A DNA stretch of 64,000 bases from contig CM027377.1 in the NCBI GenBank assembly GCA_015680905.1, positions 35,922,501 through 35,986,500 of the forward strand, in the 5' to 3' direction. The stretch is from Coptis chinensis (Eukaryota; Streptophyta; Magnoliopsida; Ranunculales; Ranunculaceae). Both the position numbers and the translations under genes were made by a program. Position 1 is the stretch's first letter, and each line of letters opens with the position of its first letter. A model generated the notes under the pieces. It did not search any database, had not been told where the DNA came from, and saw only the letters and a list, made by a program, of their open reading frames with translations. This document shows positions 45,251 through 57,856 of the stretch, piece by piece.

Positions 45251-47598
45251 TCATACTTCTAACAGTTACAGAGATGGATCTCTGTACCCAGAGGAACCGG
45301 ACTCTTACAAATTCATACATTATGGTTTGAAATACTTGTATCAAGGACCATAGTGCATGAAACCTACTGAAGTACTCTTGAGCTAATAGGATAATCTTCT
45401 GTAGGCCATCGCCTAAATGGTTGTGAGCAGTTGGATATGCAACTGAAATCCGAAAAAAGATCAGCAGGCCGGCATGATCTGAATTTACATTGCATAAAGG
45501 CGGCACAAACATTAGTGGACAAGGCAAGCACCTAGGGGGCCCTTGAAAATTCTAGTAAAACCTCTTGGAGATGGAATTAACCTTTCCTCGCATTTTAGGT
45601 GCCAGACTTTTCCAAGGAAAACTTTCCAGATTCAAGTAGTTCAATTAAAAAATATAAATAAGTCGCACTTTTTCAATTTGTTTAGTTCCTTCTTATTATT
45701 TTACTGTGTCCTAAAACTCTTAATGCCTGGCTTCAAAGAGAGGGCAATGTTGATGATGTTTTCTCTAGTAGCAAGCCAAGTGAAGCTGAAGCTATCTCAA
45801 ACGGATATTGAGTTTCAACATTTTTTAATTTTACCAATGAAAGCTTAAGCGTACAATCTCTGCCTTCTGATGTATCTTATCCGTCTGTAGTCTGTACGCA
45901 CACATTTCACATTGTTTTACTATTATAGACAAATTTCTCTATCATTGTCCTTGTTTGGTCAAATCCAGAAACTTCCATGTTGAGAAAAAAAAGTATACAC
46001 AAAGCTGCTTTACTGCTTAATGCCTTTCCACATGTCTGTGAGAGTCTTCCATCAATAATGAAATGAGAAAACCTTGAGACAATAATTAATGGTATCGCTT
46101 ACCAGAAATCGGTATGACATAAGCCTTTACAATAAAAAAGTACGTCATAAGCCAGTTTTCAGATAGCACTTATATTGGAAATATATTGCTAACGGAAGAA
46201 ACATGCTTGCATTTATCCTTAAAATGGTATATATATATGTGTGTGTGAATTTGATTCTGTCTATGGATTACATTGCAAAGAACAAAGTAAGGCACCTCTG
46301 ATAATGGATTACAAAATAGTTTGAGTACATAAAGATCCTTGCAGAAAATCAGCAGATCTATGTTCGTCGTACTATTGAAACAAATAAAGAGAATTGGAGT
46401 GAAAGCATAGATAGAGATGGGATTCTCTCAAACTATTGCAGTGACTGTGAAGTAATATATATTAGACAACATTTTACTGTCACGTACTTTTGATACGTTT
46501 GTACACTTGAAAGTTTGGGAAATTAAATTAAAAACAATCGCCCATCACGGAGTAACTAAAGTCAACTTAGTCAACATAGCCAAAGACGTGGTCAATGTTT
46601 TCTTTGGTTTTAGTGGAAATCTCAATCGGACATACTATATAGGCAGGCAGGGAGAAAAGAGTTCCCATTCCTCCTCATGGTCAGAGGCCATATGGTAGGA
46701 ACTTCCCTGGTGAGATACGAGGACGATACTAAAAGATACGTTATGGGTTCTTGAAGACTCTATGACGGGTTTAGAGACGTAGCTCAGTTGGAGCCTGACT
46801 ACGTAGGTTTGTTGGGGGTATATAGTGAGGTTTCCAAATAATACCACGTCCTAGCACTACGTCGGGTTGCTCGGTCATGTTTCATAGTCACTTCCCACGT
46901 TCCAATCCAATGGAGTATTGGGTATCTAGTCTTAAGACATATGGACTTATGGAGTATTGGGTATTTGGGTATACCGTCTTAAGACATGAGATTGGTGTGC
47001 TTAGTGTTCTCTTGGGTTTATCCGAGAAGTCGACTGTAGATAAACGGGATAATATATAACCTTCATTGACTATCCGTGAGAATTGAATACTTGACTCCGT
47101 ACTAATGCTTATCAGGCTTGGACGGTCGAGTTGCATGGCCATGTACACTGCACGTACCCCTATCAACACATTAAATCAACTTCGGGTCTGTCCGTACCCA
47201 CCCCCCACCCCCGATTAATCATTAAATCAACTTCAATTCAGTGTAGTAGTGTACACACCTCATTAATTTATCCATAATTATATTGATTAATTGGCACTCG
47301 TTTGTGTTATGGATGAAAATATTGTTTGTCCGGTAAAAGCGACACTTTTGCTTATATGTCAGACCGTGTTGGACGTTAGAACAACTACTACCTCAGTGTA
47401 CACATTCACTGAGCCAAATGGAATGAATGGTAAGCTAAGTCTCAATGCAAGTAGAGTATTATGCAATTCTCTTGTGCAGCACAGTGGACAAATTACTCTC
47501 AACTTTCTGGAATGGTGTTGGCATGCAACAAACGCTAGCATTGGCATCTTGAGCAAAAACACCAGGCCGTACTGAAGGCATAAACTTAATATAATATA
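45251..47598. other. Intergenic stretch, no recognisable gene
   Basis: AT-rich sequence with scattered short ORFs (up to 105 codons, e.g. 45210-45527 minus). None shows motifs I recognise. A repeated phrase, ATGGAGTATTGGGTAT, occurs twice at 46911-46926 and 46950-46965, followed each time by GTCTTAAGACAT, marking a small local duplication. Confidence 0.35.
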
Positions 47599-47908
47599 GG
47601 GTTATTTAGGCTTTGGTCCTACTATTAATAGGGAAATTAACTTTTGGTCCTATTTTTTTCCTTGACTGTGAGTCAATATAGTTGATCCTGGTCAAGCTGC
47701 TTGTTATTTCAAAATGGCCAAAATATCCCTCCTTGTGCATGTCACGTGTTTTTATGTTGACGTTTTCAGTTCGCCACGTGTCGATATAGGGTTTGGTTAC
47801 AGAGAACTAAAAAATCAGACAGTCAATTTGTTGTTATGCGCATCTCGAGGAGTTGGTGAATAATAAGGAGGGTAAATTTGAAAAGTAGGACCAAAGCCTA
47901 AATAACCC
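47599..47908. mobile_element. MITE, 310 bp, with perfect 24-bp terminal inverted repeats
   Basis: The left end begins GGGTTATTTAGGCTTTGGTC, and the right end is its exact reverse complement over 24 bases (47599-47622 and 47885-47908). The interior has a secondary CTTTTGGTCCTATTTTTTTCC motif. The flanks (ATATA and CTCTT) show no clear duplication. Perfect ends suggest recent activity. Confidence 0.85.
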
Positions 47909-48399
47909 CTCTTAAAACCCCAATAAGTCAATTATCAAATCAAACAAGCACTTGATTGACCCAGCATTTGATATTAAAAATTCAATAATAAATGGGAAAG
48001 AGTAAAAAGAGACCAGATTGGTATGGCATCGTTTGAGGTCCAAGCACTTGACAGCAACAAGCTAGTTGATTAGAAGGGAGATAGATCGCTCAAAAACAAG
48101 CCCAATAACTTGTAATCATTTGAATTCGCTGAGTAACTTGTCTTTCCGTTACCACCCATCCTTCTTTTGTTTCAACTAGTAGATTATGAACTATTGATTG
48201 ATGATTAAAAATGTTTGTCCGCTAAGTTGTTATGTTTGTATTTACATTATGTAATTCAATTAAATTGATTGTGTCATAAGATTTTTGAATGAGATTTGTA
48301 CAGTAAAAAAAAAAAGATGAAGGTTCTCTGAATCTGAAGATAGATTGAATAACATCTTGCTATTAATAGACTAAAAAAATTAGGGTTATTTAAAAAAAA

Positions 48400-48605
48400 A
48401 AAAATTAGGATTATTTAAGTTTTGGTCCTACTATTAATAGCGAAATTAGACTTTGGTCCTACACTGAAGGGTAATATTGTCATTTTGAAAATACAAACAG
48501 ATTGAAACAGAATGACCAAGGTCAACTATTTTTGAGTCACAGTCAACAAACAGAAATAGGACCAAAACCTAATAAATTTGAAAAATAAGACCAAAACCTA
48601 ATTTC
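48400..48605. mobile_element. Diverged, shorter relative of the 47599 MITE
   Basis: The left side ATTAGGATTATTTAAGTTTTG + GTCCTACTATTAATAG and the right side TAGGACCAAAACCTAAT are inverted relatives of the ends of the 47599 element. The shared order (TTTGGTCCTACTATTAATAG near the left end, GAGTCACAGTCAA inside) supports common origin. A partial extra left end lies at 48380-48395. Confidence 0.7.
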
Positions 48606-49369
48606 ACTATTAATTTTTTCATAAAACTAGGTTTAAAACCCTAATTCCGGTCTTTATTAGCTTAAAACCCATTGACTTTATTAATTACACCTAAAGCCCA
48701 CCCGATTTTTGAAATGTGAAATAAAGGTTCCAACTTCGTAAATTTCGAAGTTTAAGTCTTTTCTTTGTGTTTCATTTATTCAAAATGCCCATTTTACCCT
48801 TTTCAAGTTTTTCCCTCACAAACACCTCTCTTCTCAAAATATATCTTCATCACCACACTCCAACATACACTAGCTGCCGACCTTCAGATCTCCCACAATC
48901 AAAGTAATCACTTTGCCTCTCCATCTTCTTTTTTCCCCACTTTTTTTTTCCTAATCGCTCTAAAAAATGAGTGTTTTATTATTTATGATTTTGGGTTTCA
49001 AAATAACCTTTGAAATTTGGTATTGATTGACTTTTGGAATTACAAATGAAGCATTTCCCTTTATGTAGATTAGTTTTATTGCATACTCTGATTTCAAGCA
49101 ACAAGCTATATATATTGATTGTTTTTAATTTAATATCCGATTTTCTTTACTTTGAATTATTGATATTGTTACTACATACTTTGTAAAGTTATACGTTGAA
49201 TACATTGTGTAATATTCTAATTGTGTTTTCAAGGTCATTTAACTCATATTGTTTTTGGCACTTGAAGAACAATGTTGGTTATGTTATATCTGAAGATAAC
49301 AAATTGAGAAAATATGTTGTGAAGCTATTTTTCTGATTGTTGGGAGATCATGAATTTTTGCCTTGTGTT

Positions 49370-49745
49370 GAAAAGTTGAAGAAACATGGTGGTTTTCCTG
49401 TGCGAAGGTTTTTGACAGATATTATATTGGAAAATTGGGCAAATGCATACTTTCACAGTGCTAGATATGGTAAGATACATGTGTTCGACACTAACTGATC
49501 GAATGTTTCAATGAATGATATGGATCACTAAAGAGCGCTTCCTGCCTATTATTCCTATGCTTTTTGGAATCATGGAAAAGATGATAGAAATGACTTGGAA
49601 CAGATTGGAGGAGTCTATGAAATGGAATTCCGTTTTATGTCCAAAAATGGAGATAAAATCCGTTAGTAAGGTTGAAGCTATAAGGACTTTGAGGGTGGTT
49701 AGATCAAATGAAAATCAGTTTCTAGTTCATAATTCATTCAGTTGA
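49370..49745 (+). pseudogene. MULE transposase C-terminal fragment
   Basis: Frame pieces read NWANAYFHSARYGKIH, then in another frame RFLPIIPMLFGIMEKMIEM, ESMKWNSVLCPKMEIKS and RVVRSNENQFLVHNSFS. These follow the order found in plant MuDR-type transposases between the DDE domain and the SWIM zinc finger. A frameshift and stops separate them, and the zinc finger itself is missing. Confidence 0.72.
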
Positions 49746-50446
49746 TTTAATGAATAGATCATGTACTTGTAACTATTAGTGTGTCGATAATTTCCCTTGC
49801 ATACATGTTATCGCTTGTATTGGTAGTAAAGGGTGATTCCTTTTATAGCTACATTGATGATGAAGGATATACGATGATCGATTGATGTTACTCATTTTGA
49901 ATGGTTCTATGCCAAGACATATAAAAAGTCCTAAGATTGGTCCTGTAGACTTCGAAGAAGAAAAAATTGAAAGAAAGCACCGGTGTGATTCGTTATTATT
50001 TTGATGTTCTTGGCAAACCATATTTTTTTTTATCTTAATTGAGATTTTTTAAGTATGGTCTTCCTGACATTTATTAATGAGAAATTGATACTCATTGTAT
50101 TCTTTTTATTGCATGTTAGATACTCATTTGAATTATTCGTTAGTCGTGTTATAATGGAATTTATATCCCCGTGAAATTATTTGAATTCATGTTGCCAACC
50201 ATAATTGATAGTGCAACATTTAATTGATATGGCAACATTCATGTTGCGAAAAAAAAAGATGAAGGAATTTCATGTTGCGGTCGTGAAGATAGATTGTAAT
50301 ATTCATCTTGCTATTGAAGGTGCAACATCCATATTGCAAATTGGGATGTTGTACAAGAACCATGCGCGAGACTTACTTTTGAAATGCATGAGACTTAATG
50401 CTAGAAAAAAATCGTGGAGACTTAATGCTATATACACATATAAAGC

Positions 50447-50513
50447 GAATCTTGGTGGATTTGAACCACCATCCTCTTGGGATTCTTCTCCCAAGTGCTT
50501 GAGCTAAAGATCC
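50447..50513 (-). other. tRNA-like fold (degenerate)
   Basis: On the minus strand, GGATCTT and AAGATTC can pair as a seven-base acceptor stem with one G-T pair. TAGCTCAAGCACTTGGGAG resembles a D-arm with an A-box, and GGTGGTTCAAATCCACC is a perfect T-arm/B-box. Total length is 67, shorter than a normal tRNA. The anticodon arm is not canonical, with no 7-base loop having U33. Probably a tRNA relic inside the Mutator-like remnant, or chance. Confidence 0.3.
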
Positions 50514-51240
50514 ATTCTTTTTATGTTAACTTCATCACGATAATACTTATAGTACATTTGAATCAAAAAGTAATAAGTGCACTTTCTATTGTGTATAACC
50601 ATTAAGTTCTTTTTAACATTCATATATGAGTACATGTAATCTCAATTATTTGATGTCAATGTAACAATTGCAACATTCATGTTCATTTTGAAAATACAAC
50701 ATCCATGTTGCAAAGGTAATTAACAATGAAACAGAATGACCAAGGTTGACAATGGTTGTTGCTAACATCCATTTTGAATGGTAATTGACGATAGTGTAAC
50801 ACCCATGTTGTAGTAGGAGTTGACAATTGAAAACAACATGTAAAATCAAACAACAAGAATCAACATTTAAGCTTCATGTTCATTTAAGCAAAAAGCAAGT
50901 TCATTAAAACAAAACACAAAATACAACTAAAATTATATATATATATATATAAGGAAATTTTAAATTTAGTTTCTCACTTTTGTAATAGTTGGTTGTTTTT
51001 GTTTTGAGTAGATCTCGGTTTTAATGTACAAAATCGGGTGGAATAGCCATTAATTTCAAATTTCAAATTTCCATGTTACAATACTTTCACCTAATTTGGA
51101 GGAACTAGGGTTTGTTTTTTGTTTTCAAAATTTAGATTTCGCTTGGGGAAGATGGGGTGAGGGACAAATTTGTAATATTACCAAAAAATTGACTGGGTGG
51201 GCTTTTAACCAAATTACCTAATTTTTTATCCTAAATTAAT

Positions 51241-52845
51241 TTTTTCTCTGTAATTTTTTTTGGTTGGCATGTTCTCAGTTATTATATTTTATGTGTCATA
51301 ATGGATGATAGATCTATTATGATAATAATTGTGAACTCCAAGATAAAATTTTATATTGTTGGTTCATTCGATCACTTGGTTGTCACTTGTCACAATATAT
51401 ATCTCACCTGAGATTACCATGTCAGGAACTAGAGTGTAACTAATTAAGCCACCTAAAATGACTTCTCCCCTACCAATTGTGGATGTCATGATGCTGTTAA
51501 GACTTAAGTAATCAAATAAGCTTATGCCGACTCGCTTTTTTAGCTGAAGAAAAAGGCTTGCTTCGAGATCGCATTTTTCGCGTTGACGATATGGGCTAGT
51601 TGTAATATAACCCTTGCTTTACTTTCCTAAAAGTAGATTTTTCTATATCTCATCAATCGCTCTTGTTTGTGTTGATAACATGGTTGCTCGAAAAGGATCT
51701 TATAACGACTTAGACATAATAATTACCTTGACTTAATTAAGCTCTTTATTAACACTTTCTAATGGGGATGTCTGTCATAGTATTTTTCATTTGTACTATT
51801 TTTAATACCTTAAATCAATATTTAGTGTTTAACAAATCACAACTCAACACATAATTATAAGCTAGATCGAGCTTTTTTGAAAAGTAAAATAACAAAAAGT
51901 AATAACAAGAGGGCATTAGTGTTTGATCGGCAGTATCAACGAAACTAAGTCAAAATGTCTAGTTTGATAGAAAAGACATTTTTAACAAGCAAAAATGGCA
52001 AATCCAAATAGTTATATTAGTCATCTTTTATTCTCATAATTAACGTCATAAAAGCTTATGCTATACTATAATTGATCATCGTAACATATCAATATCCAAT
52101 ACGTACTTAACTTTACATCTCATAAGGTAACTCTGTCGGCCTGTTGTCCAATTTAATTGGAGCTAGTTAACTTTTTCAAAAAACATAACATGTGTTGGAA
52201 TAAATCTGTAATATTTGTTTGAATATGAAAAAACACTTGGATTGGAACTAATAAACATAATTTACATTAATTTTTCTACTCATAACTCACTTATATATAA
52301 GTGCATGTTTATAAGCTTGTCCACAAAATACTAATGCGATTAATACAATATGTTTTAGTTTTTTGGAGGTAGAGATAACTTAAAGCTCAATCCAATACAA
52401 TGCAAAAGCACCCCAAATTTGCGTAGAAACCACTTGATTGCTTCACCTTCTTGTGAACTTATTCACTCTCCCTTCAACTTCATATCTTGAAATCTAAGCA
52501 TGGTTTCTCTTCTAAACAGTTCCACTCAAATATCGCAAATTAAACAGCTAGAACTACTCCGATCCATAAGCTCTTCTTCTGTTACTAAGTTGTCGTCCTT
52601 ATATTAAAGTCTCTCTTTTCGATCTTTTCCTTTTTTGAAGAATAAGCTAGCTAGGGTTAGGCAGACCCTCACCTGTACTATTAAACATTCCTAGTATATA
52701 CATCCTATATATATTATATTTTTCCTCCGTTACAACTCTATCCAGTTCCATTCCAGTTGTTTTTATATATAGTCACTACCAAGGTGCCCAGTTTTATAAA
52801 ACCTTCATAACAATATCAAATTTTCTTGACCATAGATAGTCATAC
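51241..52845 (+). promoter_or_regulatory. Upstream region and probable promoter of the MYB gene
   Basis: AT-rich DNA without genes. A TATA-like box (TTTATATATAG, about 52761-52771) stands some 75 bases before the MYB start codon, so a transcription start near 52795 is plausible (inference). Confidence 0.4.
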
Positions 52846-54147
52846 ATGGGGCGCCACTCGTGTTGTTTGAAGCAGAAGCTAAGGAAAGGTTTATGGTCTC
52901 CTGAGGAAGATGAAAAACTGATTAATTACATCACTAGATTCGGTATAGGCTGCTGGAGCTCAGTTCCTAAACAAGCAGGTTACTACAGCTAGCTAGCTTT
53001 GATTCGTACCAGCTTTTCTTTCTTTTATTTCGATTCCATCTACTTGGGGTGCATATATTGTTTTTAACTTCATGTAACGTTCCATATGATGCTTAATTAC
53101 AGGTTTGCAGAGGTGTGGAAAGAGTTGTAGATTGAGATGGATAAATTACTTGAGACCAGATTTAAAAAGAGGGGTGTTTTCACAACAAGAAGAGAATCTT
53201 GTAATCAGTCTCCATGAGATTTTGGGCAACAGGTACTGATATATATATTGAAAATGTGATCATGTTCTTAGTCTTTTGAATGTGTATATTATATATATAA
53301 TATTTTTCGCAACTGCAGGTGGGCTCAAATTGCTGCACATTTGCCTGGGAGAACCGATAACGAGATAAAAAACTTCTGGAACTCATGTTTGAAGAAGAAA
53401 CTCAGGCAACAAGGAATAGACCCAGCCACACACAAGGCATTGGATCAAATGGATATTCAGAATGGAAATGGTAGAGAAGAAAAACCTTTGCAATCGTTTC
53501 AGTCAAACAAGTTTCAAACCTTGTCTAGCCTTGGTGGAGTTGTGCAAGCATTGGGATTTAACAAATCATGCTACATCGATACAATTGGATTAGATGAAGC
53601 AGAAAAAGTACAATTTCTGTCTAAACCCGTTTTCGATCCATTCTCCACATTTGAAGTGCAGTCTAGTTTCCATCAAATGGAGTCTAACAACTCTAACTTG
53701 CTACTGCAATATCACCAAAATTTCAAACCTGCAGACTACCAGACCCCTTTGGAGACAACATATGATTCTAAGTTCAGCTCGATGCCACATTTGACTTCCT
53801 GTGATTACAGTAATGTGACAGAGACTGATGTTTCGGATAATTTGTCGTTCAGAATAAACAACACCATATGGTTGAATGAAACCAAAGAAAGTTGTTGCAA
53901 CGGTTATAACTTCAACAGTCAAGCAGCATTTCAAGTGAACAATATTGTGGACAGTGCAGTTTTTCCTTTGGACCAAGATACCAATTTAGAGTCAGGCTTT
54001 ATCAAATGTGAAGATGTAAAGCTGAATTCATGGCAAGAAGAGCAGCAACAAACACAACAGCATTCAACAGATTTCAATAACTTCACATCATTCTTCTCTG
54101 AAGATATGATAACGGCGGCAAGTTTCCATCTCTTTGAGCAGATTTAG
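52846..54147 (+). CDS. R2R3-MYB transcription factor (MYB61/MYB86/MYB55-like), 3 exons
   Basis: Exons 52846-52978, 53103-53232 and 53319-54147 (GT-AG introns) encode 363 aa. The start [20 protein letters not shown] is the usual N-terminus. R2 spans about 14-61 with Trp 17, 37, 57, and R3 about 67-112 with Phe70, Trp89, Trp108. The intron positions (after codons 44 and 88) are the standard ones for plant R2R3 genes. The recognition-helix phrases [13 protein letters not shown] and [20 protein letters not shown] match the MYB61/50/55/86 group, whose members regulate secondary wall, mucilage and stomatal traits. The C-terminus is Gln/Asn-rich and acidic, a likely activation domain. The bHLH-interaction signature in R3 is absent. 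The reading frame is clean and it looks functional. Confidence 0.93.
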
Positions 54148-54691
54148 ACTGTATATCCTATAGTAATTTACTCTACTTTTTGCCCCCTCTTTCTTTACAA
54201 ATAACACATGTACTTACAATACAAGGGCATTTGCTATTTTTAAGTTTTGGTTCGTCCATAAACTTTTCTGTCTTGTATATTTGCTATTATTTTAGCCTCA
54301 ATAATGTTGATATATATAGATGTATGATTTGAAATGTTGGAATATATTCTTCAGCTGTGTAATATTAAGGTTTTGCAGAAATTCTTGGTATGCATTTACA
54401 GTTTACAAGTATCAATCATCAATGTAAGTTGTCAAGAAAAGGTTTGTTACGTTTTTTGGTCCCAGTAACCCGTTTGTGTTTGCCACTTTTTGATGGAACA
54501 CCACACCTGAAAAACATACTAAGTTACTAACTAGATATTACTGATGTGGGCTAATTACACTTTTTTCATGTTCTTGGCGTACAAGTATGTCAGTAGATTA
54601 GACAAGATGCATGACAGGTGTAGTAAGGCATATCGAAAGACCATTCGACCAGAAAGTTTGAGTTTATTGATAAAATTGAGAAAATAAGATC
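54148..54691. other. 3' flank of the MYB gene
   Basis: Expected 3' UTR and downstream DNA. No other gene or repeat recognised. Confidence 0.4.
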
Positions 54692-55107
54692 GAGCATCTC
54701 TAGGGGAGGCATCAAGTGTATATTTGCCTCCACCATTCGGAATTTTGGTGGATTCGTGGAAGCATTCATAGCCGCACCAAGTGTCTAGCCGCATCCGTAG
54801 AGACAAATTTGTTGTTTCGGATGCAGATGCGGTGCAACAGTGACAATGTCGCCTGTGGTAGGTTCTACTCCAAATTTATTGGAATTGTTTGAGAAAATAT
54901 GTTGCTACTCCAAACAGTGCTAATGTCGCGCGACATTTCCACGGTCGCACGCCATTTTCAATGTCGCGTGTAGTAGATCCTACTCCAAATTTGTGACCTT
55001 GTTTTTTCCCACCTAGAGTTGGTCATTGTTTACGGATTCTTGCCTCAAATACAGTCTCAAACTTGACACTTGATGCCTCCACCACTTACAGATATTCTAA
55101 GATGCTT
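54692..55107. mobile_element. Probable MITE (~416 bp)
   Basis: The left end GAGCATCTC...GAGGCATCAAGTGT faces the right end, which read in reverse complement is AAGCATCTTAGAA...GAGGCATCAAGTGT. Within it, TCCTACTCCAAATTT recurs with ATGTCGCGYG. The flanking duplication is not clear. The GAGCATCTC start resembles Tourist-like MITEs. Confidence 0.6.
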
Positions 55108-55154
55108 TGCGCGCAGATTTACCATCCATGGAGACCTTTCCATTTGCGTAGGTA

Positions 55155-55305
55155 CGGACTACGGAGTTGTCCATTTTTTTTGTTATTATTATTAAAATTT
55201 TGATTAGCAGAAAAATCACGTTAAATGTTGCTATATGTGTACGGAGTTGTCCCTTTTTTATTATTATTAAATTTGTGATTAATAGAAAATTCACTTTAGA
55301 TCATT
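55155..55305. repeat. Direct repeat of ~85 bp
   Basis: TACGGAGTTGTCCMTTTTTT, TATTATTATTAAA and GATTARYAGAAAAWTCAC occur twice in order (from about 55159 and about 55240). Non-coding tandem duplication. Confidence 0.7.
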
Positions 55306-55319
55306 AGTTGTCGGGGTCC

Positions 55320-57848
55320 CTCTACAAGATCCGCCACCACCTATGCATGAAGATGGTGAGCACTTGGCAGTAATCTAATTTGGGACTTGGGGTGCGAGTG
55401 TGCAACATGGCAAGCTTCATCCCGAAGTAGCTGAGGCCGAGAGTGAGAGTGTGAGACCACGTAAATTCAGGTTTGGTTTGGGCTAAGTAGTTATGAATTT
55501 TCATGGGCTTATATTGAGTATTGGATTTCAACTTTTACACTGGTTGGGGCAAAATTCAAAAGTTTTTGGCTAGCCCAATGGGCTGTCTTACATTTTGAAT
55601 GTATAGGAGGTAATGAGGTATTGAGGTAACATTCCTACCATTCTTATGATCTTCACAAAACGTCAGACCACTCTCAAAATAGTTTTTCACTAATTTTGGA
55701 TGTGTTAGAAAAGCTTATGGTTGTCAGAGTTTTGTTGGACTTGATCTGCAAACTTCTGATGATATTTTGGCGCTCTAAATAATCATTGGTTATTGATGGC
55801 TAATGTCATTAACTGATATAATAATGCAATTCATATATAAATGAAGTGAGTGTGATATAGCCAGTCCCAGCGCTACTGTCTATATATGGGATCCCACATT
55901 CCTACCTGAATTCCACAAAGATACTGTCGGCATCCAGTCCATTTAGACCCCAAAGTTTCTCAACGACTGCAGCTATCATTGTACCAAATACCCTGTGACT
56001 CTTCACTCTTGTCTCCTAGGCTTTTTTGTTCAAACTCGTGGCTTTTAGCTTGAAAAAATAGGACTACCTTTTCAAAAGGCATATAAAAGTTATTGGCTCC
56101 AGGGTCACACCATAATGAAAGATTCGCACCATGTGATTTTTTTTGCTTTATGAAAAAGAAGCCAATGTCAATTGTCTCATGACTCATGAGCTTATTGTTA
56201 CTGTTTGTGCTTCATTATAGTGAACTGCATGCTTGGTCAAATAATCCTTTATCTTCTCCTGAAGTCATTTTAACCGTGCCATCAGACCTGGCCTGGCCCG
56301 ACAGGTTGATCCGGTAAACTAGGAACCGGGTTAATTGGGCCTACCATAAGACCATTGTTTTCGCATTAGGCCCACTACTAGCCCAGTTGAACCGTCTTGT
56401 TTTATACCAATACCACTATGCCAACCAGCTCATTGTGAATATCGTTAAAAGGTGAGAAAATCATAATTCTAAGGAAATTTGAACCTAAGTCTTTTAGGAA
56501 GAGGAAAAAATACATGTTCACCAGTTTTACACTTTTTACTAAATAAAATAGATGTGGGAAATGCATATATTAGTAATAGAATATTTTATGGCCGGTTCAA
56601 CCCATTGATTCTAACCACCAACCCAGTGATTCAGTACCTAGTACCTCTGCTGGGTTGGGTCTTATAAATTTTTTAAGATGGGCAGTCGGCCGATACTGGT
56701 TGGTGGTTGGTTACACCGTCAAATCACTTGTTTTTTTTAGCAAGTATATTGATATGGAAAGGTTACAAAGGTTGGCTTAATTGGGATTATATTTCTCAAT
56801 TATCCACAATCAAATCTGTAATACATACACCGTCAAGTCCAGTCAATCGTACAAACTTGCTACTACACGTATACACTTGGTCAAACTGTTTGTTGTGTCG
56901 GGTTAGCCCGAACCTTAAATCTTAATCCCATATCAAAATATGAGAGAATTTGTGTTTCCACACATACATGTGAGAACCTATTTAAAGACGCTATCTAAAA
57001 GATCCAGAAACGACCCTGCTCATGGTCATACAACAATGCTGAAAAATATAAAAAGACACTAATATATTAAGAGTCCACGGATCGTCGCCACTTTTTATTC
57101 GAATACCGGACTCCGATTGGAACCAGTAAATTTTCGGTTCGGGTAAGATATAACTTGTTTTTTATTTTTTTTGAAAAATTGATAATGTGGGGAGTTGAAC
57201 CTAGCACCTAAACCAGATAGTCCAAACTCCAAACCAACATATTACTATGTGTTTCTTGTATAAGAAATTTGTTTTGATATATAATACCAATTAATATTGA
57301 ATTAAAACATGTATTTATTCATTTTATTATTGTAATTATTAAAAAAAATTGCTAAATAAACATCAATCAGTCCGACCGAGTCGAACCATGGTTGAACCAT
57401 TTTAACAAAAAATCGATTCAATCACCAGTTCGGTTTTCAAAACATTGAGCATAACCCATCCCTTTGAGTCGTTAGATAAAAGAAAAGTTGACCTCATCCA
57501 CTCATGAAAAAGAATAGCCTTATGACTAGGAGGATTGTTGGGATGAGAACAAGGAATTCTTCACTCTAGAATTCGGAGTAAATATATATTGTAAATGAGA
57601 TATAGGTGTATACCCAAGTATGCACACATTAAAATGAATACACATCTATAATATTGATAAGTATAAAAACAGTTAAACACTAATATTAATGCTAAATAAC
57701 ACTAACACATAATATTACCATTCTTATGTTATCAATTTTAAATATTTACTCTCATTATATCATCATGTAATATATTACGAGTAACAAGTTTGATCCACTC
57801 TTAATAAATCAAGAACATGTAAATTCAACCAATTTAATCTAAGAAAGG
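55320..57848. repeat. Repeat-rich intergenic DNA with GGTTCAACC/GGTCCG-type motifs
   Basis: No gene recognised. Between about 56285 and 57450 are clusters such as GATCCGGTAAACTAGGAACCGGGTTAATTGG (left) and GACCGAGTCGAACCATGGTTGAACCATTTTAAC... CAGTTCGGTTTTCAAAAC (right, inverted). These are typical of the termini of a common plant transposon type. I cannot define its borders or a target duplication, so it is given only as repetitive sequence. Confidence 0.45.
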
Positions 57849-57856
57849 AGCACGTG

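Larger units (their letters stand above)
48620..51240 (+). mobile_element. Mutator-like element remnant
   Basis: The outer parts face each other as degenerate inverted repeats: TAAAGCCCACCCGATTTTT near 48690, and AAAAGCCCACCCAGTCAATT when 51180-51215 is reverse complemented. Further outward there are TTAATTTTTTCATAAAACTAGG on the left and TTAATTTAGGATAAAAAATTAGG on the reverse complement of the right, each only loosely matching. The interior contains a MULE transposase fragment (49370-49745) and many copies of the motif CAACATNNATGTTGC. The outer limits are approximate and no target duplication was found. Confidence 0.5.

Noticed and set aside
46780-46791. TAGCTCAGTTGG, a perfect tRNA/SINE A-box
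   Set aside because: No B-box (GGTTCRANYCC) or cloverleaf pairing follows within 80 bases, so neither a tRNA gene nor a SINE can be supported.
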